Source: Tabrizicola_A sp964393035
GTDB lineage: Bacteria; Pseudomonadota; Alphaproteobacteria; Rhodobacterales; Rhodobacteraceae
Direction: 5' to 3'
Assembly (NCBI GenBank): GCA_964393035.1
Contig: CAYMRX010000003.1
Span: forward strand, 310,001-374,000
Length of the DNA stretch: 64,000 bases
In this document: positions 17,389 to 25,229 of the stretch, piece by piece
Layout of the letters: every line of letters begins with the position of its first letter
Position numbering within the stretch: the first letter of the stretch is position 1
Made by a program: the position numbers and the translations under genes
The notes under the pieces: generated by a model
The model's input: the letters and a program-made list of their open reading frames with translations, nothing else
Told to the model about the DNA's origin: nothing
Databases searched by the model: none

Positions 17389-18065
17389 CGCCGACCCTCA
17401 AAAAAGTGGGCGATCCGCTCGGCAATGGCGTCGCTATCCGCGCGCGCTGTCAAAGATTGCCTTGCATGTGTCACCACTTCGGGCGGCAAGTCTTCAGCAT
17501 ATTCTTCGACCAGATCGGTGATGAAACTGTGGCTCATCTCGGGGTGATACTGCGTTGTCATCACCCGGCCCGGAATGGCAAAACTGCCCACCGCACATTC
17601 TGCCGTGCCCCCAAGGATCACCGCGCCCGGCGGCAGGTTTACCACCTGCTCGACATGGCTGCCGTATAGCTTCATCGGCACGCCTTCGATGGCGGTTTCC
17701 ACCAGCCCGAACACCCAACCGCCCGGATTTTTCGCCACCTGTCCTCCCAGCGCCATGGCAATCGCCTGATGCCCGAAACAGGCCCCAAAGATCGGCTGAC
17801 CTTCTGCCACCAGACGGCGGATCAATGCGAACAGATCGGCCACCCACGCGTCGGAATCATGCACCGAGGCTGGGCTGCCCCCGATCATCCAGCCATCGAA
17901 TCGCGCATTCTCTGGCGGAAAAATTCCGTCCTTGACCGGAAAAACCGTCACCTTCCAATCGGGGCGAACCGACTGGATCATTGTCGTGAATTTCTCGCCA
18001 TCCTTCGGGCGGGCTTGAGCAAATTCGGATTCGTCCGTGTTGGTCATCAGCAGTGCGATATGCAT
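17385..18065 (-). CDS. Class I glutamine-amidotransferase-like hydrolase
   Basis: 226 residues, a stand-alone GATase1 domain. The nucleophile elbow is Cys96 in IFGACFGHQAIAMALGG, and His174/Glu176 in QYHPEM complete the triad. The domain resembles the amidotransferase half of GMP synthase, but no synthetase partner is present. Stand-alone relatives include the gamma-glutamyl hydrolase PuuD and the AtdA2-type protein of aniline operons. It is divergent from the P450/glutamine-synthetase-like operon (75-bp shared upstream region), so a role in removing a gamma-glutamyl group is plausible. The 3' end overlaps the P1-family gene by 4 bp in convergent orientation. Confidence 0.85.
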   Translation of the reverse strand: MHIALLMTNTDESEFAQARPKDGEKFTTMIQSVRPDWKVTVFPVKDGIFPPENARFDGWMIGGSPASVHDSDAWVADLFALIRRLVAEGQPIFGACFGHQAIAMALGGQVAKNPGGWVFGLVETAIEGVPMKLYGSHVEQVVNLPPGAVILGGTAECAVGSFAIPGRVMTTQYHPEMSHSFITDLVEEYAEDLPPEVVTHARQSLTARADSDAIAERIAHFFEGRR

Positions 18066-18140
18066 GATCTTCCCACTTTACATATTTATGAACCTGTTTA
18101 GTATATTTTGAAATCAACATTGCGGCAAGGGAGAGCTAGC
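18066..18140. promoter_or_regulatory. AT-rich divergent promoter region between amidotransferase-like and P450 genes
   Basis: A 75-bp gap markedly richer in A and T than its surroundings, holding the ribosome sites of both divergent genes (AAGGGAGAG before P450). CATA/TATG arms lie near 18080. No clear -35/-10 pair could be assigned. Shared control of the two divergent genes is inferred from geometry. Confidence 0.45.
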
Positions 18141-19400
18141 ATGACCGTCTGGACACCGACCGATAACGGTCATGCCGATCTTGGCAGCCATGACACCTTT
18201 CTGTCCGGCCCGCCGCACAACACCTTCAAACGGCTGCGCGACGAAGACCCGATGCATTGGTCCGACTGGTCGGGCGGCAAGGGCTATTGGTCGGTCACCC
18301 GGCACGAGGATATCAGCTTCCTCAACGGCAAGCCCGAGCTGGTTTCCTCGGCCCGGGGTATCCGGATGGAGGATCAGACCTATGAGGAATACCTCGCCCG
18401 CCGCACTTTCCAGGAAACCGACGCGCCGGAGCATATGAAAACCCGGATCAAGGTTGCAAAAGCCTTTTCCAAACCGGTGATCGCCCAGTTCGAACCGATC
18501 ATCCGCGAGCTTTGCGGCCCCATTCTGGACGAGGCGCTGGCCAAAGGCACCTTTGACGCGACGAAGGACATCGCCCGCCAACTGCCGATGCGGATGCTGG
18601 GCCGGATCCTTGGCACTCCGGACGAAGACCTGCCTTGGCTGGTGGAAAAGGGCGATACGCTGATCGCCAACACCGACCCCGACTTTACCCAGCATGTGCT
18701 GGACAAGATGACCACCGATGAATTCCGCATGATGCCCTTCAACTCTCCGGCTGGGGCGGAACTCTTTGTCTATGCAAAAGAATTGCTCGCCAAAAAGGAG
18801 GCGTCTGGCGACACCTCGGGCGTCTTGCACCTGATCCTGCAACCGGGGCCTGATGGCTCGGTCATTTCGGAAAACGAATTCCGCAACTTCTTCTGCCTTC
18901 TGGTCGCCGCAGGCAATGACACCACCCGCTATTCCATCGCCGCCGGCATTCAGGCGCTCGCCCATCAGCCCGAGCTTCTGGCCCAGATGCAGGCAGGCGG
19001 GGCGGTTTGGGAAACCGCAGCGGATGAGATCATCCGTTGGGGCACCGCCACCACCTATTTCCGCCGCACCGCCGCTCAGGATTTCGAATTCCATGGGCGT
19101 CAGGTCAAGGAAGGTGACAAGGTCATCCTCTGGTGGGCTTCGGGCAACCGCGATGAACGGGTGTTCGAAGACCCCTTCCGCGTCAATCTGTTCCGCAGCC
19201 CGAACCGCCACATGAGTTTCGGCCAAGGCGGCCCGCATGTCTGCCTTGGCATGTGGCTGGCGCGGCTGGAGGTGCGGGTGCTGTTCGAAGAACTTGCCAA
19301 ACGCATCAAGGCCATCGAACCTGCCGGGAACCACAAGTTCCTGCGCTCCAACTTCATCGGCGGGATCAAGGAACTGCCGGTGAAAGTGACCATGAAATAA
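18141..19400 (+). CDS. Cytochrome P450
   Basis: 419 residues, a soluble bacterial class I P450 without a membrane anchor. The I-helix oxygen-activation motif is VAAGNDTTR, the K-helix ExxR is EIIR, and the heme-binding loop is FGQGGPHVCLG with the axial thiolate at Cys368. The meander NRDERVFEDPFRVNLFR is in place. The ATG follows AAGGGAGAG at 5 nt. Downstream in the same orientation are a glutamine-synthetase-like ligase and a [2Fe-2S] ferredoxin that would deliver electrons; no ferredoxin reductase is in the window. It is expected to hydroxylate or N-/O-dealkylate a small substrate, possibly a gamma-glutamylated amine (inference). Confidence 0.95.
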   Translation: MTVWTPTDNGHADLGSHDTFLSGPPHNTFKRLRDEDPMHWSDWSGGKGYWSVTRHEDISFLNGKPELVSSARGIRMEDQTYEEYLARRTFQETDAPEHMKTRIKVAKAFSKPVIAQFEPIIRELCGPILDEALAKGTFDATKDIARQLPMRMLGRILGTPDEDLPWLVEKGDTLIANTDPDFTQHVLDKMTTDEFRMMPFNSPAGAELFVYAKELLAKKEASGDTSGVLHLILQPGPDGSVISENEFRNFFCLLVAAGNDTTRYSIAAGIQALAHQPELLAQMQAGGAVWETAADEIIRWGTATTYFRRTAAQDFEFHGRQVKEGDKVILWWASGNRDERVFEDPFRVNLFRSPNRHMSFGQGGPHVCLGMWLARLEVRVLFEELAKRIKAIEPAGNHKFLRSNFIGGIKELPVKVTMK

Positions 19401-19432
19401 GCGGTGATAAACCGCATCACAGGGAGACTACC

Positions 19433-20725
19433 ATGACGGACCGCCTCCGCGCGATGTTCTGCGATCATCTGTCGATCATGCGGGGCAAATACCTGCCCGC
19501 ATCCAAGATGCGCGACGATGAAAGCCGCTTCGCCCGCCCGACCTTTTCGGTGCAATACGACAAGGATTTGCTGATCGAAGCGCCGGGCACCATGTGTCTT
19601 GAAGGCATCCCCGACATGGCGCTGCGCTGGAAGGGCGACGAAATCCGCCAAGGCTGGGAGCCGGAAACCCGCGTCGTGCTGGGCGATCTTTACAGCGGCG
19701 ACGGCACCCCGGTGCCGATGTGCCCGCGCAGCGCGCTGAAACGGGCAGTTGCCGGATGGGAAAAGCACGGGCTGACCCCCAAGGTCGGGATCGAGCTGGA
19801 GGCCTATGCCTTTGTCCGCAACGAGGGTGGCCAGATCGTGCCCTATGACACCCCCGGCGGCGTGGTTTACGGCACCGGCAATTTCACCGACCCGCGCCGC
19901 TTTACCGATGCGATCTGGAACAAAGCGCAGGAAATCGGCCTGCCGCTGGACCTGATTACCGCCGAATATGACAGCCCGCAGTTTGAATTTACCCTGACCT
20001 TCGACACCGCGGTTGAACATGTCGATACCGTGGTGCTGTTCCGCCAAATGGCGCGCGAGATTGCCTTTGACCACGGCATCATCCTGACCTTCCTGCCAAA
20101 GCCGCATCTGAACAAGGGTGGGTCCGGCATGCATGTGAACTTCTCGTTGACCGATAAAAAGGACCACAACGCCATCGCCAATGGCCAGTGGGGCAACCCG
20201 GATGATCTGAACCCGGTGGCCAAAGGCTGCATCGCCGGCTGGATGCGCCATCACAAGGCGATGGCCGGCCTGATCGCCCCGAACGCGCTCAGTTATCTGC
20301 GCCTGCAACCAGCCAGCCTCTCGGGCTATTGGTGCAACTGGGGGGGCGACAACCGCAACGTCACGGCGCGGGTTTCGGCCGAAGGCGGCAAGAAGGCCCG
20401 GCTGGAACACCGCATGGCCGATGCGGCGGCAAACCCCTATACCGTGGTTGCGACCGTGCTTCAGGCCGCCCTTCTGGGCTATGAGGGCAAATATGACCTG
20501 CAACCCCGCGAAACCGGCGATGGTTTCACCGGCAATGACGCGGAATATGGCGTCGCCGCCAGCCTGTCCGAGGCCCTGAACGATCTTGAGGCCGACACCG
20601 CCCTGACCCAGGCCGTCGGCGCCGGTCTGGTAGAAAATCACCTTTATATGAAACGCGCCGAGGTTGAGAAAACCGCTGGTCTGGAGGGCGATGCGCTCCG
20701 CGACTGGTACATCTGGTATCTTTGA
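19433..20725 (+). CDS. Glutamine-synthetase-family ligase (gamma-glutamyl-amine synthetase candidate)
   Basis: 430 residues. The catalytic GS domain is clear: VGIELEAYAF (metal-binding Glu), ITAEYDSPQFEFT, NKGGSGMHVNFSL (ATP/metal His), SGYWCNWGGDNRNVTARV (Arg region) and LEHRMADAAANPYTVVATVL. The N-terminal beta-grasp domain is divergent from housekeeping GlnA. Such GS-like proteins (GmaS, IpuC, PuuA, AtdA1) attach glutamate to methylamine, isopropylamine, putrescine or aniline. It lies between a P450 and a ferredoxin and opposite a GATase1 hydrolase. This suggests a tag-oxidise-untag route for an amine. Specificity cannot be read directly. Confidence 0.87.
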   Translation: MTDRLRAMFCDHLSIMRGKYLPASKMRDDESRFARPTFSVQYDKDLLIEAPGTMCLEGIPDMALRWKGDEIRQGWEPETRVVLGDLYSGDGTPVPMCPRSALKRAVAGWEKHGLTPKVGIELEAYAFVRNEGGQIVPYDTPGGVVYGTGNFTDPRRFTDAIWNKAQEIGLPLDLITAEYDSPQFEFTLTFDTAVEHVDTVVLFRQMAREIAFDHGIILTFLPKPHLNKGGSGMHVNFSLTDKKDHNAIANGQWGNPDDLNPVAKGCIAGWMRHHKAMAGLIAPNALSYLRLQPASLSGYWCNWGGDNRNVTARVSAEGGKKARLEHRMADAAANPYTVVATVLQAALLGYEGKYDLQPRETGDGFTGNDAEYGVAASLSEALNDLEADTALTQAVGAGLVENHLYMKRAEVEKTAGLEGDALRDWYIWYL

Positions 20726-20733
20726 GGGAAGCC

Positions 20734-21045
20734 ATGAAAGCCACCTGGATTCTGCCCGACGGGCAACACATCACCGCCGAAGTCCGCGAGGGCCAAAACC
20801 TGATGGAAGCCGCCGTCGCCCATAACATTCCCCGTGTCGTGGGCGAATGTGGTGGCTCGCTGTCTTGCGCCACCTGTCATGTGATTGTCGCACCAGAATG
20901 GGCCGCAAAGACCGGTGACATCGGCGAATTCGAAGACGCCATGCTGGACGTCGCCGAGGCCGAACGCCAACCCACCTCGCGCCTGTCCTGCCAGGTCAAG
21001 ATGAGTGCCGGGCTAGACGGCATCATCCTGCACGTTCCGGTCTGA
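20734..21045 (+). CDS. [2Fe-2S] ferredoxin, putidaredoxin/adrenodoxin type
   Basis: 103 residues. The four cluster ligands are Cys39, Cys45, Cys48 (C-X5-C-X2-C in GECGGSLSCATCHV) and Cys86, the spacing of P450-supporting vertebrate-type ferredoxins. It starts 8 bp after the GS-like gene, with GAGGGAAG just before the ATG, and ends 2 bp before the convergent aroC stop. It most likely donates electrons to the P450 two genes upstream; the reductase must be encoded elsewhere. Confidence 0.93.
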   Translation: MKATWILPDGQHITAEVREGQNLMEAAVAHNIPRVVGECGGSLSCATCHVIVAPEWAAKTGDIGEFEDAMLDVAEAERQPTSRLSCQVKMSAGLDGIILHVPV

Positions 21046-21047
21046 CC

Positions 21048-22148
21048 TTAGCCGATCTGCCCGCGCTGCCCGCCGGTCTGGCCGCGATCCCGCAAGAGGT
21101 GGTCGGCCAGCACGCAGGCCATCATCGCCTCGCCCACCGGCACGGCGCGGATACCGACGCAAGGATCGTGGCGGCCCTTGGTAATCAGGTCCAGCTCCTC
21201 GCCCTTGGTGTTCACCGTCTGGCGGGGGGTCAGGATCGACGAGGTCGGCTTCACGGCAAAGCGCACCACCACCGGCTGACCCGAGGAAATCCCGCCCAAA
21301 ATGCCGCCTGCGTGGTTCGACAGGAATTCTGGCCCGTTCGGCCCCATGCGGATTTCGTCGGCGTTCTCAACTCCGGTTAGACAGGCAGAGGCCATGCCGT
21401 CGCCAATCTCCACCGCCTTCACCGCGTTGATCGACATCATCGCGGCAGCGAGATCACCGTCCAGCTTGCCATAGAGCGGCGCGCCCAGACCGGCGGGAAC
21501 GCCATTGGCCACCACCTCGATCACCGCGCCCACCGAATTGTGCGACAGGCGCAACTCGTCAAGGTAGGCGGCCCATTCGGAAGCCATGACCGGATCGGGG
21601 CACCAGAAGGGGTTCTGTGCAATCTGGTCCGCATCGAAGCGGGTCCGGTCGATCGCCTTTGGCCCCATCTGCACCATATAGCCGCTGACCGTCAGCCCCG
21701 GCACCAAGGCCGCCAGCACCGCCCGCGCCACGCCACCAGCAGCCACCCGCGCTGCGGTTTCGCGTGCGGACGACCGCCCGCCACCGCGATAATCCCGCAC
21801 GCCGTATTTCTGGTGATAGGTGATGTCGGCATGTCCCGGCCGAAACGCCTGCGCAATGTCGCCGTAATCCTTTGACCGCTGGTCGGTGTTCTCGATCATC
21901 AACTGGATCGGCGTCCCGGTGGTCACCCCCTCAAAGACGCCCGACAGGATGCGCACCTGATCGGCCTCTTGCCGCTGGGTGGTGAATTTGGAGGTGCCGG
22001 GCTTGCGCGCGTCCAGCCAAGGTTGCAGATCCGCCTCGCTCAGGGCGATACCGGGGGGGCAACCATCCACCGTGCAACCAATCGCCGGCCCGTGGCTTTC
22101 GCCCCAGGTGGTGACACGGAACATGTGACCGAAGGTGTTGAAGCTCAT
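21048..22148 (-). CDS. aroC: Chorismate synthase
   Basis: 366 residues, normal length. It converts 5-enolpyruvylshikimate-3-phosphate to chorismate with reduced FMN, the last step of the shikimate pathway. The N-terminal MSFNTFGHMFRVTTWGESHG holds the first signature, and RGGGRSSARETAARVAAG and the C-terminal KGRHDPCVGIRAVPVGEAM are conserved. The ATG has GAGG 6 nt upstream; the longer frame begins 11 codons earlier without a ribosome site. It converges on the ferredoxin gene. Metabolically it is unrelated to the neighbouring catabolic genes. Confidence 0.97.
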   Translation of the reverse strand: MSFNTFGHMFRVTTWGESHGPAIGCTVDGCPPGIALSEADLQPWLDARKPGTSKFTTQRQEADQVRILSGVFEGVTTGTPIQLMIENTDQRSKDYGDIAQAFRPGHADITYHQKYGVRDYRGGGRSSARETAARVAAGGVARAVLAALVPGLTVSGYMVQMGPKAIDRTRFDADQIAQNPFWCPDPVMASEWAAYLDELRLSHNSVGAVIEVVANGVPAGLGAPLYGKLDGDLAAAMMSINAVKAVEIGDGMASACLTGVENADEIRMGPNGPEFLSNHAGGILGGISSGQPVVVRFAVKPTSSILTPRQTVNTKGEELDLITKGRHDPCVGIRAVPVGEAMMACVLADHLLRDRGQTGGQRGQIG

Positions 22149-22214
22149 CCCGGACCTCGTCGTTTTCCCCCGCATAGGCAAATCTGCCCTGCGGGGGAAG
22201 GGGGAACACGCGGT

Positions 22215-23198
22215 TTAAGGAGTAGCTTCAGCCTTATGCCCGCGGGTTTTCCACAAAGACACCGCCACACCGGCACCCAGAATGGCGCAGGTAATGCCGA
22301 GAGAGAGCGACGGCGGGAATTTGGCCCATCCCATCAGATCGGCCACGAAGACCTTGGAGCCGATAAAGACCAGCAGGATCGCAAGCGCATATTTCAGATA
22401 GGCAAAGCGGTGCAGGATCGCGGCCAGCGCAAAGTAAAGCGCCCGCAGGCCAAGGATGGCAAAGATGTTGGAGGTGTAGACGATGAAGGGATCGGTCGTG
22501 ATCGTGAACACGGCAGGCACCGAATCCACTGCGAACACCAGATCCGCCACTTCGATCATTATCAGCGCCAGAAAGAGCGGCGTCACAAAGCGCACCATCT
22601 TGCCCGCCTTGTCCGGTTCGGTCACGAAAAACGCATTGCCGCGCAGCCCGTCGGTGACATTGAACATCCGGCGCAAGAGGCGGATCATGGCGTTCTCGCC
22701 GATGTCATGCTCCTTGTCGGCAATCAGCAGCATCTTGATGCCGGTGAAGATCAGGAAGGCGGCAAAGACGTAAAGCACCCAGCCATATTGCGCGACCAGC
22801 GTCGCCCCAAGGCCGATCATGATGCCGCGCAGCACGATCACGCCAAGGATGCCCCAGAACAGCACCCGGTGCTGATAGGCGCGGGGGATGGCGAAGAACC
22901 CAAAGATCAGGGCGATGACAAAGATGTTGTCCAAGGCCAGCGTCTTTTCCACCACAAAGGCGGTCAGGTAATTCGCCGTCGCGTCCCAACCCATCTGCCA
23001 CCAGACAAAGCCCGAAAAGCCAAGGCCCAGCGCGATATACATGCTGGACAGTTTCAGGCTTTCACTGACGCCGATCTCTTGCGCACCATCTTTGTGCAGC
23101 ACGCCCAGATCCAGCACCAGAAGGGCAATCACCAGCCCGATGAAGGTGAACCACATCCACAGCGGGGTTCCCAGAAACGCAATCGTCAGAAGTTCCAC
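22215..23198 (-). CDS. TerC-family integral membrane protein (Alx-like, probable Mn efflux)
   Basis: 327 residues with about nine hydrophobic segments. TerC signatures are FVVEKTLALDNIFVIALIF (acidic, metal-site-like), the central loop GLRGNAFFVTEPDK and FAVDSVPAVFTITTDPFIVYTSNIFAILGLR. Family members such as Alx and MeeY export manganese; others are linked to tellurium resistance. The start is a GTG with AAAGG 7 nt upstream, which puts the initiator just before the first membrane segment as in relatives. An in-frame ATG 29 codons upstream would add a hydrophilic leader and is less likely. The 170-bp upstream region is full of inverted repeats and may be a metal-sensing leader. Confidence 0.88.
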   Translation of the reverse strand: MELLTIAFLGTPLWMWFTFIGLVIALLVLDLGVLHKDGAQEIGVSESLKLSSMYIALGLGFSGFVWWQMGWDATANYLTAFVVEKTLALDNIFVIALIFGFFAIPRAYQHRVLFWGILGVIVLRGIMIGLGATLVAQYGWVLYVFAAFLIFTGIKMLLIADKEHDIGENAMIRLLRRMFNVTDGLRGNAFFVTEPDKAGKMVRFVTPLFLALIMIEVADLVFAVDSVPAVFTITTDPFIVYTSNIFAILGLRALYFALAAILHRFAYLKYALAILLVFIGSKVFVADLMGWAKFPPSLSLGITCAILGAGVAVSLWKTRGHKAEATP

Positions 23199-23223
23199 AG
23201 TCAGACCTTTCTCGCATGGGTGC

Positions 23224-23325
23224 GCCGAGAGGTCAGCCGAAAGGGTCCGGGCATGACATCGAGCGCGCTCGATGCGGTCCGACATCACGTTTGCACGTCA
23301 GAGGGGCCCGGTCCGCTCCCCCAAC
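23224..23325 (-). promoter_or_regulatory. Structured 5' leader of the TerC gene (possible Mn riboswitch)
   Basis: On the transcript, GGGGGAG starts near the 5' end. It is followed by a small ACGT-GCAA-ACGT tetraloop hairpin, a perfect 18-nt palindrome (CATCGAGCGCGCTCGATG, 23257-23274) and a CGGCTGACC motif. The ends faintly echo the GGGGAGUAGC and CGGCAAGACC ends of the yybP-ykoY Mn riboswitch that often precedes terC-type genes. The conserved middle GUCAACAUAC was not found, so this may be a diverged or different element. Confidence 0.35.
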
Positions 23326-23367
23326 ATGGATCACGATATCGGCATTTCAACCCCGGCCGCGCCGAAT

Positions 23368-24336
23368 TCAACGGCGAAGATGGTTCATGGCGTGAACAAG
23401 GGCTTCGGATATGCCGGGCTCCGACAAGGCATGACCCGCCATCGGCACCATATGCAGCCGTGATTTCGGCAAGGCTTGGGCCAAGGTCCACGCCGATACG
23501 GGCGGGCAGATCATGTCGAACCGGCCCTGCACGATGGTTGCCGGAATATGGGCGATGCGGGCGGCGTTGGCGATGATCCAGCCGTCGCTTTCCAGAAAAC
23601 CGCCGTTGACGAAATAATGGTTTTCCAGCCGGGCAAAGGCGCGGGCATATTCCGCTGGCCCTTCCCCCGCCGCCCCGTCACCCAAGACAGAGGCCAGCGC
23701 GTTTTCCCAGCCCGCCCAAGCGCGGGCGACGCGGGTTTCTTCGCCCAAGAGACCCGAAAACAACCGGGCATGATAGGCGGTCAGCAGATCATGGCGCTCC
23801 GCTTCGGGAATGACCGACAGGAAGCGCGCCCAGAGTTCCGGGTAAAACGCCCCGGCCCCGCCCCTGTAAAACCAATCGAGTTCCGATTGCGTCATCAGGA
23901 AGACGCCGCGCAGCACCATGGCCGCCACACGGTCGGGGTGGGTGATGGCGTAAACCAAGGCCAGCGTTGCCCCCCAACTGCCGCCGAACAGGATAAAACG
24001 ATCAATCCCCAGATCGGTGCGGATGCGTTCAATATCCCGGATCAGGTGCCATGTCGTGTTCGCCTCGACGCTGGCATGCGGGCGTGACCGCCCGCAACCG
24101 CGCTGGTCAAACAGCACCACCCGGTAATGTGCCGGATCGAAATAGCGCCGCATCGCCGGGCTGCACCCGCCCCCCGGCCCGCCATGCAAGACCAAAACCG
24201 GCACGCCCAAGGGATTGCCGCATTGCTCGACAAACACGAGATGATCTTCACCCACCTCGATCACCCTTTGGTCGAAGGGCTCAATCGGCGGATAAAGATA
24301 ATCGGTTGCGCGCTTTTGGCCTGATCTCTGGTCCAT
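23368..24336 (-). CDS. pip: Proline iminopeptidase
   Basis: 322 residues of the alpha/beta-hydrolase S33 family. It removes N-terminal proline from peptides. The oxyanion loop is VLHGGPGGGCSPAMRRYFDP, the strongly diagnostic LFDQRGCGRSRPHA follows, and the nucleophile elbow is FGGSWGATLALVYA. The Asp and His are expected in VQGRFDMICPP and AGHALSEPG. Two adjacent ATGs exist; the second is preferred because AGGA lies 5 nt upstream. It is divergent from ubiG. Cytoplasmic, no signal peptide. Confidence 0.93.
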   Translation of the reverse strand: MDQRSGQKRATDYLYPPIEPFDQRVIEVGEDHLVFVEQCGNPLGVPVLVLHGGPGGGCSPAMRRYFDPAHYRVVLFDQRGCGRSRPHASVEANTTWHLIRDIERIRTDLGIDRFILFGGSWGATLALVYAITHPDRVAAMVLRGVFLMTQSELDWFYRGGAGAFYPELWARFLSVIPEAERHDLLTAYHARLFSGLLGEETRVARAWAGWENALASVLGDGAAGEGPAEYARAFARLENHYFVNGGFLESDGWIIANAARIAHIPATIVQGRFDMICPPVSAWTLAQALPKSRLHMVPMAGHALSEPGISEALVHAMNHLRR

Positions 24337-24399
24337 CATCGTCCTATATAGTGCGCATAAAGACTGCGCCGCATCGCGCCGCTGTGCAAGGAGTTCCAA

Positions 24400-25134
24400 A
24401 TGACCAGCACCATCGACCCCGCCGAAGTGGCCAAGTTCGAAGCCATGGCGGCCGAATGGTGGGATCCGAACGGCAAGTTCAAGCCGCTGCATCTGATGAA
24501 CCCCTGCCGGCTGGACTATATCACCACCCAGATCGCCGCCGAGTTTGATCGCAATCTGGCGGGCCCGCACCCTTTGGCTGGCCTGCGCATTTTGGACATT
24601 GGCTGCGGCGGTGGGTTGCTTTCCGAACCCATGGCGCGGCTGGGGGCCGATGTGGTGGGGGCGGATGCCGCCGCGCGCAATATTCCGGTGGCACAGGTCC
24701 ATGCCGAACAATCGGGGCTGAAGATTGATTACCGCATCACCACGGCCGAAGACATGGCTGCGGCGGGCGAACAGTTCGATGTGGTTCTGAATATGGAAGT
24801 CGTCGAGCATGTCGCCGACCCGCTGGCCTATCTGACCGCCTGCCGCCAGCTTTTGAAGCCAGGCGGGCTGATGCTGTGTTCCACGCTGAACCGCAATCCG
24901 AAATCCTTCATGATGGCCATCATCGGCGCGGAATGGGTGATGCGCTGGTTGCCGAAAGGCACGCATGACTGGGCAAAATTCATCACCCCGGCCGAGCTTT
25001 ATGATCTGATCCGCAAGGCGGGGCTTGATCCGGTGGACAAGAAGGGCATGGTCTTCAATCCGGTCAGTTGGCGCTGGTCTTTGTCAGATCGTGACCTATC
25101 GGTGAACTATGTCACCGCCAGCGTAAAACGCTAA
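24400..25134 (+). CDS. ubiG: 3-demethylubiquinone-9 3-O-methyltransferase / polyprenyl-dihydroxybenzoate methyltransferase
   Basis: 244 residues, full length. UbiG performs both O-methylations of ubiquinone biosynthesis using S-adenosylmethionine. FEAMAAEWWDPNGKFKPLHLMNPCRLDYI is the UbiG-specific N-terminus, ILDIGCGGGLLSEPMARLGADVVGAD is the SAM-binding motif I, and EVVEHVADP is the post-motif. KGTHDWAKFITPAEL and NPVSWRWSLSDRDLSVNY are family hallmarks. AAGGAG sits 6 nt before the ATG. It is divergent from pip. Confidence 0.97.
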   Translation: MTSTIDPAEVAKFEAMAAEWWDPNGKFKPLHLMNPCRLDYITTQIAAEFDRNLAGPHPLAGLRILDIGCGGGLLSEPMARLGADVVGADAAARNIPVAQVHAEQSGLKIDYRITTAEDMAAAGEQFDVVLNMEVVEHVADPLAYLTACRQLLKPGGLMLCSTLNRNPKSFMMAIIGAEWVMRWLPKGTHDWAKFITPAELYDLIRKAGLDPVDKKGMVFNPVSWRWSLSDRDLSVNYVTASVKR

Positions 25135-25229
25135 GGCAAGATCCCGCCCCGCAGCGCAATCCGCTTTGGTTCTGCTTGCGCCTTGCCCGAAGGCTTGCGA
25201 TGCTTGATCTCCATTCTTTGGGGGTTTTC

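Noticed and set aside
23199..23288. In-frame ATG extending the TerC protein by 29 residues
   Set aside because: The extra residues are hydrophilic and lie in the structured leader; GTG with AAAGG fits the family start.
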